Shown one piece after another: positions 23,422 through 31,355 of a stretch of DNA of 64,000 bases. Origin of the DNA: Streptomyces zaomyceticus (GTDB taxonomy: Bacteria; Actinomycetota; Actinomycetes; Streptomycetales; Streptomycetaceae); assembly GCF_014656215.1 (NCBI RefSeq), contig NZ_BNBZ01000006.1, positions 247,203 through 311,202 of the forward strand. The letters are read 5' to 3'. Made by a program: the position numbers and the translations under genes. The notes below the pieces were generated by a model. The model was not told the DNA's origin. It made no database searches and was given only the letters and a program-made list of their open reading frames with translations. Each line of letters begins with the position of its first letter. Position 1 is the stretch's first letter.

Positions 23422-24786
23422 TCAGACCTTCTTCGAGTGCGCGTAATTGAGCAGGAAGTGCGCCTCGGCCACCGACAGGCGCTCCAGCTCCTCGGGCGAC
23501 ACGGACTCGTTCGGCGCGTGGATCTGCGCCTCCGGCTCGCTGAGCCCGATCAGCAGGATCTCCGCCTCCGGGTACAGCTCGGCCAGCGTGTTGCACAGCG
23601 GGATCGAGCCGCCCATGCCGGCCGTCTGCATCTCCTCACCGGGGTACGCGACCCGCATCGCCTCGGCCATCGACGCGTACGCCGGGCTCGACGTGTCCGC
23701 CTGGAACGGCTGGCCCTGGCCGACCTGCTCCAAGGACACCCGGGCGTTCCACGGGGTGTGCTTCTCGATGTGCGCGAAGAGCAGCTTCGTCGCCTCGGCC
23801 GCGTCCTGGCCCGGCGGCACCCGCAGGCTGATCTGGGCACGGGCGGAGGAGGGGATCGACGGGGTCGCCCCGGCCACCGGGTGGCAGTCGATGCCGACGA
23901 CGGTGACGGCGGGGCGGGCCCAGATCCGGTCGGCGACCGTGCCGGCGCCCGGCAGGGCCACGCCCGCGAGGACCTTGGCGTCCTGCCGGAAGTCCTGCTC
24001 CGGGTACTGCAGGCCCTCCCAGGCCTTGTCGCCCGGCAGCCCGTCGATGACGGTCGAACCGTCGGGGCCGCGCAGCGAGTCCAGTACGCGGATGAGCGCG
24101 GCCAGCGCGTCCGGCGCGGCGCCACCGAACTGGCCGGAGTGCAGGTTGCCCTCGAGAGTGTCGATCCCCACCCGGATCATCGTCATGCCGCGCAGGGTCG
24201 CGGTCACCGTCGGCAGCCCCACCCGGAAGTTGCCCGCGTCGCCGATCACGATCGCGTCGGAGGCGAGCAGCTCGGGGTGCTGCTCGGCGTACCGCTCCAG
24301 ACCGCCGGTGCCCTGCTCCTCCGAACCCTCGACGATCACCTTGACCGTCACGGGGACGCCGCCGTTCGCCTTCAGGGCGCGCAGTGCGAGGAGGTGCATC
24401 ACGACACCGCCCTTGCAGTCGGCCGCGCCACGCCCGTACCAGCGCCCGTTCCGCTCCGTCAGTTCGAACGGCGGGGTGAGCCAGGCGGACTCGTCGAGCT
24501 TCGGCTGCACGTCGTAGTGCGCGTAGAGCAGGACGGTCGGCGCGCCGGCCGGGCCGGGCAGGATGCCGTACACCGACTGCGATCCGTCCGGGGTGTCGAG
24601 CAGCGCCACGTCCTGGAAGTCCTCGGCGCGCAGGGCGTCGGCGACCCAGCCGGCCGCGCCTTCGCACTCGCTCCGGGGCGCCACGGCCTCGTCCGCCACC
24701 GACTCGAAGGCCACCAGCTCCGTGAGCTCGTCCTTGGCACGGGGCATCAGGGACCGGACGGTCTCGGCGATCGGATTCGAGGTCAT
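23422..24786 (-). CDS. M20 family metallopeptidase (dipeptidase/carboxypeptidase-like)
   Basis: A 454-residue M20 peptidase. Dinuclear zinc site motifs are present: LLYAHYDVQP (His, Asp), GRGAADCKGG (bridging Asp), EGSEEQGTGGL (catalytic Glu pair), AIVIGDAG, and a C-terminal IHAPNESV (His). A dimerisation lid domain occupies the middle (about 185-300, with GNLHSGQFGG). It should hydrolyse dipeptides or acylated amino acids in the cytoplasm. The ATG at 24786 follows AGGAG; a GTG two codons upstream is less well placed. Confidence 0.94.
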   Translation of the reverse strand: MTSNPIAETVRSLMPRAKDELTELVAFESVADEAVAPRSECEGAAGWVADALRAEDFQDVALLDTPDGSQSVYGILPGPAGAPTVLLYAHYDVQPKLDESAWLTPPFELTERNGRWYGRGAADCKGGVVMHLLALRALKANGGVPVTVKVIVEGSEEQGTGGLERYAEQHPELLASDAIVIGDAGNFRVGLPTVTATLRGMTMIRVGIDTLEGNLHSGQFGGAAPDALAALIRVLDSLRGPDGSTVIDGLPGDKAWEGLQYPEQDFRQDAKVLAGVALPGAGTVADRIWARPAVTVVGIDCHPVAGATPSIPSSARAQISLRVPPGQDAAEATKLLFAHIEKHTPWNARVSLEQVGQGQPFQADTSSPAYASMAEAMRVAYPGEEMQTAGMGGSIPLCNTLAELYPEAEILLIGLSEPEAQIHAPNESVSPEELERLSVAEAHFLLNYAHSKKV

Positions 24787-24951
24787 GGGCACGCTCCTGG
24801 TGGGTGCGACGTTTACGACGTGAGGGGTGCGTTCGGCGTATGTCGTGGTACGGCGAACGCACCGCCGATCCTACGGCGCGGGCCTCTGGCTACCGCGCCG
24901 TAGGATGCGTCAGGAGCAGACCACCGGTCGGATCAGGAGCAGAAGCACATC

Positions 24952-26655
24952 GTGAGCAGCGAGCACGCAGAGAACGCCGGTCCGGAGAACACCGCGCCCG
25001 AAGGCGCGGCTCCTGAGGGCATCGGTGTGGAGGCGGCGGCGGACGCGGGCCCGGCCGCAGTGTCGGACGAGGTCGCGGAGCCGGCGGCCGAACGCGGCAC
25101 GGACGGCGGCGCGTCGGCGCTGCCGACGGCGTCGACCGGGGCGACCGCGCCCACCGGGACGGCGGAGACGGCCGAGGCGGCGGGGACGGATCCGTCCGCC
25201 GAGGTGGAGCGGCGGGCCGAGGAGGTCGAGTCGGCCGAGGTCTGGGACGTGGTCGTCGTCGGCGCGGGTCCGGCCGGCGCGTCGGCGGCCTACGCGGCGG
25301 CCGTGGCAGGACGCCGGGTGCTGCTTCTGGAGAAGTCCGAGCTGCCCCGGTACAAGACCTGCGGTGGCGGCATCATCGGCCCCTCCCGCGACTGTCTGCC
25401 GCCCGGCTTCGAACTGCCCCTCCAGGACCGGGTGCACGCCGTCACCTTCTCCCTGGACGGACGCTTCGCCCGCACCCGCCGCTCGCGCAAGATGCTCTTC
25501 GGGCTCATCAACCGCCCGGAGTTCGACGCGCAGCTCGTCGAGCACGCGCAGAAGGCCGGCGCCGAGCTCCGGACCGGAGTCACGGTGAGCCGTGTCGAGC
25601 AGCACGGCCCGGCGGTCCCCGACCGGCGGACCGTCGCCGTGGTCCTCGCCGACGGCGAGACCGTACTGGCGCGCGCCGTCGTCGGCGCCGACGGCAGTGC
25701 CAGCCGGATAGGCGCTCATGTCGGGGTGAAGCTCGGTCAGGTCGACCTGGGCCTCGAGGCGGAGATCCCCGTGCCGCCGTCCGTCGCCGAGGACTGGAAG
25801 GGCCGTGTCCTCATCGACTGGGGCCCGATGCCGGGCAGTTACGGATGGGTGTTCCCCAAGGGCGACACCCTGACCGTCGGCGTCATCTCGGCGCGCGGCG
25901 AGGGCGCGGCCACCAAGCGGTACATGGAGGACTTCGTCGCCCGGCTCGGCCTCTCCGGCTTCGAGCCGACGATCTCCTCGGGCCATCTGACGCGCTGCCG
26001 TACGGACGACTCGCCGCTCTCCCGCGGCCGGGTCCTCGTCTGCGGTGACGCGGCCGGGCTCCTGGAGCCGTGGACGCGAGAGGGGATCTCGTACGCGCTC
26101 CGCTCCGGCCGGCTCGCGGGCGAGTGGGCGGTCCGGGTCGCGGAGGCGAACGACGCGGTCGACGCCCGGCGTCAGGCCCTGAACTACGCCTTCGCCATCA
26201 AGGCCGGGCTCGGTGTCGAGATGGCTGTCGGCCGTCGGATGCTCGCCCTCTTCGAGCGGCGGCCGGGACTGCTGCACGCGACGCTCACGGGGTTTCGGCC
26301 CGCGTGGAACGCGTTCGCGGACATCACCCGGGGCTCGGCGACGCTCGGCGGCATGGTCCGCTCGAACGGCATGGCCCGGCGGGCGCTCGAGATCCTGGAC
26401 CGGCGGATGGACACCTCGTCGGGCGTCGGCCCGGCGGGCCGGGGGGTCGGGCAGCGGGAGCGGTCGGCCACGCAGGACGAGGCGCCGCAGGAGCCGAAGG
26501 ACGCGACCGCCGAGGCGATCGTCCCCGAGGGGCCGACGTCCCCGGGGGAGTCCGGGGCTTCCGCCGCTTCCGGAACCTCTGAGAACTCAGGAACCCCTGA
26601 GAACTCCGGGACCTCCGCGGCTCCCGGGGCGCCGGATGCCCCGGAAGTCGTCTGA
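24952..26655 (+). CDS. Geranylgeranyl reductase family FAD-dependent protein
   Basis: A 567-residue flavoprotein. Residues 96-130 are the FAD Rossmann motif (VVVGAGPAGASAAYAAAVAGRRVLLLEK), then LPRYKTCGGGIIG, the geranylgeranyl-reductase signature with its Cys, and RVLVCGDAAGLLEPWTREGISYALRSG near 370-395. The family hydrogenates isoprenoid chains or oxidises aromatic rings. Unusual here are a 95-residue Ala/Glu/Gly/Pro-rich N-terminal tail and an 80-residue Ser/Gly/Pro/Glu-rich C-terminal tail, both predicted disordered. If translation began nearer to residue 90 the first tail would vanish, but the GTG has AGGAGC upstream. Confidence 0.88.
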   Translation: MSSEHAENAGPENTAPEGAAPEGIGVEAAADAGPAAVSDEVAEPAAERGTDGGASALPTASTGATAPTGTAETAEAAGTDPSAEVERRAEEVESAEVWDVVVVGAGPAGASAAYAAAVAGRRVLLLEKSELPRYKTCGGGIIGPSRDCLPPGFELPLQDRVHAVTFSLDGRFARTRRSRKMLFGLINRPEFDAQLVEHAQKAGAELRTGVTVSRVEQHGPAVPDRRTVAVVLADGETVLARAVVGADGSASRIGAHVGVKLGQVDLGLEAEIPVPPSVAEDWKGRVLIDWGPMPGSYGWVFPKGDTLTVGVISARGEGAATKRYMEDFVARLGLSGFEPTISSGHLTRCRTDDSPLSRGRVLVCGDAAGLLEPWTREGISYALRSGRLAGEWAVRVAEANDAVDARRQALNYAFAIKAGLGVEMAVGRRMLALFERRPGLLHATLTGFRPAWNAFADITRGSATLGGMVRSNGMARRALEILDRRMDTSSGVGPAGRGVGQRERSATQDEAPQEPKDATAEAIVPEGPTSPGESGASAASGTSENSGTPENSGTSAAPGAPDAPEVV

Positions 26656-26740
26656 CGGTTCGACGGACGTGTCGATGCGGACGTACGCCCCGGTGTACGC
26701 GAGGTGAGTGCGACGGGCGGGCTCCGCCGCTCCGGCCGGT

Positions 26741-27244
26741 TCATGCGGCCGGGGTGGTGGGGCCCGTCGGCGTGACGCGGAAGACCGGGTGCTTCGGGGC
26801 GATGGCGCGCAGCTCCGCGTCGGAGGAGTCGGGGCCGACGCCGCCGAAGAAGACACCGACCTCGGCCTTCCAGCGCTTGAGGTAGGCGCGCAGCAGTGCG
26901 GGCTTGTCGTCGTCGGCCACCTCGACGACGGTGAACTCCTGCACGTGCTTGCCGAGGATCAGCTGTCCGCCGCCGGCGGCCCGCATGTTGTGGGTCCACT
27001 GGACGTGGCCGCGGGGGGCCACGAGGTAGCGGCTGCCGTCCAGCGTCAGGAGGTTGACGGGGGTACGGCGCCACTCGCCGCTCTTGCGGCCGCGGACGGC
27101 CAGGACGCGGGAGCCCCAGACGCTGATGCCGCGGCGGGTCAGCCAGGCGACGGTGGGGTTGAGGAGGTTCACCGTGATCCAGCCGGGCTTCATGACGTGG
27201 GCGGCGGGGGTGGAGCCGTTCGAGCCGGTGGGCTGGGCGGACAT
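26741..27244 (-). CDS. Nitroreductase family deazaflavin (F420)-dependent protein
   Basis: A 167-residue DDN-like split-barrel protein of the family typified by the mycobacterial deazaflavin-dependent nitroreductase. RGRKSGEWRRTPVNLLTLDGSRYLVAPRGHVQWTHNMRAAGGGQL in short pieces is the F420-binding core (RTGRKSG..R..PV..L..DG..Y.V...GG...W..N). It probably uses reduced F420 for reduction of quinones or other acceptors at the membrane. ATG at 27244 with GCAGGAGG upstream. It is divergent from a TetR gene across an array of TGCTCT boxes, and is probably repressed by it. Confidence 0.92.
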   Translation of the reverse strand: MSAQPTGSNGSTPAAHVMKPGWITVNLLNPTVAWLTRRGISVWGSRVLAVRGRKSGEWRRTPVNLLTLDGSRYLVAPRGHVQWTHNMRAAGGGQLILGKHVQEFTVVEVADDDKPALLRAYLKRWKAEVGVFFGGVGPDSSDAELRAIAPKHPVFRVTPTGPTTPAA

Positions 27245-27283
27245 GGTTCCTCCTGCGGAATCAACGGGTGACTGCTGACCACC

Positions 27284-27398
27284 AGAGCAAACTGTGAGCG
27301 CTGCTCTCGCTTGAGATCAGTGTGCATGAATCGCTGCTCTCAAGCAAGAGCAGTGCTCTCGTTTCGTATCGCTGCTCTGAAAGTGGATACACTGCTCT
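27284..27398. promoter_or_regulatory. Array of TGCTCT half-sites between DDN-type and TetR genes
   Basis: TGCTCT occurs at 27302, 27335, 27354, 27373 and 27393, the last four spaced 19, 19 and 20 bp. Opposite-strand AGAGCA occurs at 27284 and 27347. These form AGAGCA-N12-TGCTCT (27284-27307) and CTGCTCT-N6-AGAGCAG (27334-27353). The array fills the whole 156-bp divergent region and abuts the TetR start, consistent with cooperative TetR binding over both promoters. Confidence 0.75.
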
Positions 27399-27400
27399 CC

Positions 27401-28096
27401 ATGACGACCGTTCGAGGAGCCCGCGCCCGCGCCCGTATCGAGATCACCGCCGCCATCAAGGACGAGGCCGGCACCCAGCTGGCGGCCGAAGGCGCCGCCA
27501 AACTGTCCCTGCGGGCCGTGGCCCGCGAGCTCGGCATGGTGTCCTCCGCGCTCTACCGCTACTTCCCGAGCCGCGACGACCTCCTCACGGCACTGATCGT
27601 CGACGCGTACGACGCCGTCGGCGCCGCCGCCGAACAGGCCGCCGCCGAGACCGCCGGGCAGCGCCCGCTGGACCGGTGGACCGCCGTCTGCCGGGCGGTC
27701 CGCGCCTGGGCGGTCGACCACCCGCACGAGTACGCCCTGATCTACGGCTCCCCGGTGCCCGGCTACACGGCCCCCGAGGACACCATCGGCCCGGCCTCGC
27801 GCGTCGGCCTCGTCCTCATCGAGACCGCGCGCGGCGCCCACACGGGAGAGGGCGTCGCCCTTCCTCCGCTCCCGGAAGGACTCCGCCCCGAAGCCGCCCG
27901 GCTGGCCGCCGATCTCGCACCGGATCTGCCGCCGGCCCTCGCGGTCATGCTCGTCTCCGCCTGGTCGCAACTGTTCGGCCTGGTCTCCTTCGAGGTGTTC
28001 GGGCACTTCCACAACATCGTCGAGGACCGCGACGCCTTCTTCGCGGCGGCCGCCCGGAGGCTCGGCCAGGACGTGGGCCTGCTGCCGCGCGGCTGA
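27401..28096 (+). CDS. TetR family transcriptional regulator
   Basis: A 231-residue TetR protein. The helix-turn-helix is LSLRAVARELGMVSSALYRYFPSRDDLLTALIVDAYD (about 35-70); the C-terminal part (RWTAVCRAVRAWAVDHPHEYALIYGSPVPGY and LFGLVSFEVFGHF) matches a ligand domain common in actinobacteria. The ATG at 27401 follows directly after the last TGCTCT box; no clear ribosome site is seen. Likely a repressor of the divergent F420-dependent protein gene and of itself. Confidence 0.92.
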   Translation: MTTVRGARARARIEITAAIKDEAGTQLAAEGAAKLSLRAVARELGMVSSALYRYFPSRDDLLTALIVDAYDAVGAAAEQAAAETAGQRPLDRWTAVCRAVRAWAVDHPHEYALIYGSPVPGYTAPEDTIGPASRVGLVLIETARGAHTGEGVALPPLPEGLRPEAARLAADLAPDLPPALAVMLVSAWSQLFGLVSFEVFGHFHNIVEDRDAFFAAAARRLGQDVGLLPRG

Positions 28097-28126
28097 GTCC
28101 GCGACGGCCGTCGTGGTCCGAGCCGT

Positions 28127-28144
28127 CTACTCCCCCGGGAGTAG
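28127..28144. promoter_or_regulatory. 18-bp palindrome upstream of the two-component genes
   Basis: CTACTCCC-CC-GGGAGTAG is a perfect inverted repeat 30 bp after the TetR stop and 60 bp before the histidine kinase start. It fits a NarL-type response regulator operator for autoregulation. It could also serve as a short terminator stem for the TetR gene, although the arms are not G+C-extreme and no T-run follows. Confidence 0.55.
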
Positions 28145-28190
28145 GGGCGACCACCCCGCCGGGCTGACGTTTTCGCGGGTCGGGCGCGGC

Positions 28191-28196
28191 TAGCGT
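28191..28196 (+). promoter_or_regulatory. -10 box TAGCGT for the histidine kinase gene
   Basis: TAGCGT lies seven bases before the ATG at 28204 and no ribosome site separates them, so the transcript is probably leaderless. Confidence 0.55.
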
Positions 28197-28203
28197 GGCG
28201 GGC

Positions 28204-29421
28204 ATGGAACAGGAGCGGACGGGCGGACTCGTCCCGTGGGGCCGGTGGCGGCGAGGAGACGGTGGACCGGGGCTGCCCTGGCGGTCCACCGTGCTGATCG
28301 CCGTGGTCGTCATGGCGGGGACCGGCTTCGCCGCCCGGAACCAGCCCGACCGGGAGGCGCTCGACGCGCTCGGGCGCGTCCTGCTGCTCCTCGCGGCGGC
28401 GCCCTTGTTGTTCCGTCACCGGTGGCCGGTGCCGGTGGTGTTCACCGTCGCGGCCGTCACCCTCGGGTACCTGGTGGCCGGTTACCCGTACGGACCGGTC
28501 TTCGGCATGATCGCCGTCGCCTGCTTCGCGGCCGTCGTGCACGGTCACCGTACCGCCGCCGCGTGGGCGCTCGGCCTTCTGTGGGCAGGCCATCTCCTGC
28601 TCTCCCACTGGCTCTACCGCTGGCTGCCCCCGGCGGGAGACGGTCCCGCCCCCTGGGGGCAGGAACTCCCGGCGGCCGCCTTCGCCGTCGCCGTACTGGC
28701 CGCGTCCGAGACGGTCCGGGTGCGGCGTGAGCAGCGGGCCCAGCTGCGCGCCGACCGGGCTGCCGCCGAGCGGCGGCGGGCCGACGAGGAGCGGCTCCGT
28801 ATCGCCCGAGAACTCCACGACGTGCTCGCCCACTCGATCTCCGTGATCCATGTGCAGGCAGGAGTCGGCCTCGCCCTCCTCGACTCCGACCCCGAGCAGG
28901 CCCGTTCCGCGCTGACCACCATCAAGGCGGCCAGCAAGGAGGCGCTCGGCGAGGTGCGTCAGGTCCTCGACACCCTCCGTACCCGGGGAGACGCACCCCG
29001 CGCCCCCGCCCCGGGGCTCGGCCGGCTCCCCGAACTCGTCGAACAGGCCGCCGCCGCGGGCCTCGCCGTCACCGTCACGACGGCCGGTCCGCGGACCGAT
29101 CCGCCGCCCGGTGCCGACCTGGCCGCCTTCCGGATCGTCCAGGAGGCGCTCACCAACGTGGTGCGCCACTCCGGTTCCCGTACGGCCCGGGTACGGATCG
29201 GGTACGGCTCCGGGCACCTGGCTCTGACGGTCGACGACGACGGTCCCGCCACCGGCACCGAGGCGGGCGGCAGCGGCAACGGACTCGCCGGCATGCGGGA
29301 GCGAGCCGCGGCCCTCGGTGGCACGATCGACGCGGGTGCCCGCCCGGACGGCGGCTTCCGTGTCCACGCCGTGCTCCCGCTCCGCCGAGAAGAGTCCCCG
29401 TCACCGCAGGAGTCCCCGTGA
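28204..29421 (+). CDS. Sensor histidine kinase, NarL-type two-component system
   Basis: A 405-residue membrane kinase. About four to five hydrophobic helices (28-165) are followed by a coiled-coil of Arg/Glu/Ala, a HisKA_3 domain with ARELHDVLAHSISVIHVQAG (phospho-acceptor His205) and a HATPase domain (AFRIVQEALTNVVRHSGS, LTVDDDG, GNGLAGMRERAAALGG). No separate sensor domain is present, so the membrane part probably senses envelope or membrane signals. The stop overlaps the response regulator start as GTGA, so the two are translationally coupled. Signal and targets unknown. Confidence 0.94.
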   Translation: MEQERTGGLVPWGRWRRGDGGPGLPWRSTVLIAVVVMAGTGFAARNQPDREALDALGRVLLLLAAAPLLFRHRWPVPVVFTVAAVTLGYLVAGYPYGPVFGMIAVACFAAVVHGHRTAAAWALGLLWAGHLLLSHWLYRWLPPAGDGPAPWGQELPAAAFAVAVLAASETVRVRREQRAQLRADRAAAERRRADEERLRIARELHDVLAHSISVIHVQAGVGLALLDSDPEQARSALTTIKAASKEALGEVRQVLDTLRTRGDAPRAPAPGLGRLPELVEQAAAAGLAVTVTTAGPRTDPPPGADLAAFRIVQEALTNVVRHSGSRTARVRIGYGSGHLALTVDDDGPATGTEAGGSGNGLAGMRERAAALGGTIDAGARPDGGFRVHAVLPLRREESPSPQESP

Positions 29422-30083
29422 TCCGTGTGCTGCTCGCCGACGACCAGTCGCTGGTCCGGGCAGGGTTCCGCGCGCTGCTCGACGCCCAGCCGGACATCGA
29501 GGTGGTGGGGGAGGCCGCCGACGGGAGCGAGGCCGTGGAGCAGGTGCGCGCCGTGCGCCCCGATGTGGTCCTCATGGACATCCGGATGCCGCGCCTCGAC
29601 GGCCTGGAAGCCACTCGCCGGATCACCGACGACCCGGACCTGGGGGAGATCCGGGTCGTCATGCTGACCACCTTCGAACTCGACGAGTACGTCTTCGAGG
29701 CGATCCGCGCCGGTGCCTCCGGCTTTCTCGTCAAGGACACCGAGCCCGAGGAACTGCTGAGGGCCGTGCGCGCCGTCGTCCACGGGGACGCGCTGCTCTC
29801 CCCGGGCGTCACCCGCCGCCTGATCGAGGAGTTCGCAGCCCGCTCCAAGGCCCCGGCGGCCACGGCCGCGCTCGGCGCCCTGACCGAGCGGGAGCGGGAG
29901 GTGATGGCCCTGGTGGGCATCGGCCTGTCGAACGAGGAGATCGCCCGCAGGCTGGTCGTCAGCCCGCTCACCGCGAAGACCCACGTCAGCCGTGCCATGG
30001 TGAAACTCGGCGCCCGGGACCGGGCTCAACTCGTCGTCCTCGCCTACGAGTCCGGCCTGGTCCGGCCTGGCTGGCTGGGCTGA
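29418..30083 (+). CDS. NarL/FixJ family response regulator
   Basis: A 221-residue regulator. The receiver domain (1-120) has the acidic pair ADD, phospho-accepting Asp54 in VLMDIRMP and Lys in FLVKDTEP; the C-terminal LuxR helix-turn-helix is LTEREREVMALVGIGLSNEEIARRLVVSPLTAKTHVSRAMVKL. It starts at a GTG overlapping the kinase stop by four bases and is the kinase's partner. The palindrome at 28127-28144 upstream of the pair is a candidate binding site. Confidence 0.95.
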   Translation: MIRVLLADDQSLVRAGFRALLDAQPDIEVVGEAADGSEAVEQVRAVRPDVVLMDIRMPRLDGLEATRRITDDPDLGEIRVVMLTTFELDEYVFEAIRAGASGFLVKDTEPEELLRAVRAVVHGDALLSPGVTRRLIEEFAARSKAPAATAALGALTEREREVMALVGIGLSNEEIARRLVVSPLTAKTHVSRAMVKLGARDRAQLVVLAYESGLVRPGWLG

Positions 30084-30184
30084 ACGGGCCCTGGCCCGGG
30101 TCGCCTCGTCCGATGTGCGCCCGACCGACCGAGACGGCGGGCCCGGCATGATCGAATCGTCGGGGATTCGGCGGGGGGTGTGGT

Positions 30185-31216
30185 GTGAGGGACTGGCGGA
30201 CCGATCCGACGTTCGCGATGTGCCGGGCGCTGGCGGACGGAGCGGATCCGGCCTCGTTCGCGGGAGGCGCGTTCGACGTGCGGGCGGTGGTGGCCGGCAT
30301 CCGGTCCGGTGCTCGGCACGGGGTGCTCCTCGACGCCGTCCCGTGGGGGAACTTCCCCCACGGCGGCGATGCCCGGGAGGCCGTTCATCTGCTGCGCACC
30401 GGCGCGGACTCCGCTCGTACCCCGACGGACGTGCTGGGGGGCCTGTGCGCCAACGACAGCCGGGCCGCCGCCGCCCTCGCCGTACCGTTCCTGATCCCCC
30501 TCGCCGCCGATGCCCACCACCCCCACCGTGCGGCCGCCCTCGCCGTACTCTCCGGCCCGGCCCGCGCCCGGCACCACGGCGTCGCCTCCCGCGACGAACT
30601 CCTTCTCCACCGCAACGATCCTCGGCACCACGCCCCCGACGGATACGACGGCTACGGCGTCGAGGTGACGGGCTACCCGGCAGGCTGGTCGGTGGCCGCC
30701 GCCCGGGCCGCGATCACCGCCGGCGCACCCGTACTCCTGCCGCTTCTCGGCGACTCCGACCCCGCCATCCGCAGGGACGCCGCCTACGCCCTGGCCACCG
30801 CCGCCGACCCCGACCGCGCGATCCGAACCGCTTTCGCCACCGGGTTCGCCACCGAGCGCGACGCCATGGTTCGCGCCGCCCTGCTCCTCGCCGCCGCCGA
30901 GACCACCCGGGCTCACGTACAGCCGTCGGCCGTCTCGTGGTTCCGCGAGCGGTGGCAGGACCGGACCGAGGCCCCCGAAGCCCGTCTGGCCGCGGGGATC
31001 GGCTGGCTCTGCCTCACGGATGAGCCCGCCCCCGAGGACCTCCACCGCACCGTCGACACCTTCGCCACGGACGAACGCGCGCACGCCATGGAGGTCCTGC
31101 CGTGGATGTACGCCGCCGCCGGAACCGGTGAACCGGGACTCCTGCGCTGCGTTCGCCGCATGCTCCACCCCGAAGAGCCCGAACCGTGCGACGATCCCTG
31201 GGGCTCCTCACCCTGA
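30185..31216 (+). CDS. HEAT-repeat-like protein
   Basis: A 343-residue soluble protein rich in Ala and Asp. Alpha-helical hairpins resembling HEAT/PBS-lyase repeats are seen, for example LLPLLGDSDPAIRRDAAYALATAADPDRAIR and DAMVRAALLLAAAETT. There are no catalytic motifs. Similar Streptomyces proteins are annotated only as HEAT-repeat or hypothetical. It begins at a GTG after a G-rich stretch, about 100 bp after the response regulator, so it may be transcribed with it. The role could be protein binding; function unknown. Confidence 0.75.
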   Translation: MRDWRTDPTFAMCRALADGADPASFAGGAFDVRAVVAGIRSGARHGVLLDAVPWGNFPHGGDAREAVHLLRTGADSARTPTDVLGGLCANDSRAAAALAVPFLIPLAADAHHPHRAAALAVLSGPARARHHGVASRDELLLHRNDPRHHAPDGYDGYGVEVTGYPAGWSVAAARAAITAGAPVLLPLLGDSDPAIRRDAAYALATAADPDRAIRTAFATGFATERDAMVRAALLLAAAETTRAHVQPSAVSWFRERWQDRTEAPEARLAAGIGWLCLTDEPAPEDLHRTVDTFATDERAHAMEVLPWMYAAAGTGEPGLLRCVRRMLHPEEPEPCDDPWGSSP

Positions 31217-31221
31217 GCGAC

Positions 31222-31262
31222 CGGCTTCGGCCCCGTTCGCGCATCGGCTTCGGCCCCGTTCG
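31222..31262. repeat. Direct repeat, two 18-bp copies 23 bp apart
   Basis: CGGCTTCGGCCCCGTTCG occurs at 31222-31239 and 31245-31262, just after the HEAT-like gene stop and before the convergent MFS stop. No terminator-like stem is obvious in the 139-bp gap. Confidence 0.85.
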
Positions 31263-31355
31263 TGCACCGGCTGGTGAGGCCGCGGGCGTCCGCACCGCCC
31301 CACACCGGGAACGTCACGGCATGGGGCGAGACGGACCCTGGTTCTCGGACGCGAC

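Noticed and set aside
28097..28203. Palindrome at 28127 as a pure terminator
   Set aside because: It may end the TetR transcript, but the exact symmetry and its place before a regulator pair fit an operator at least as well, so it is listed as regulatory.
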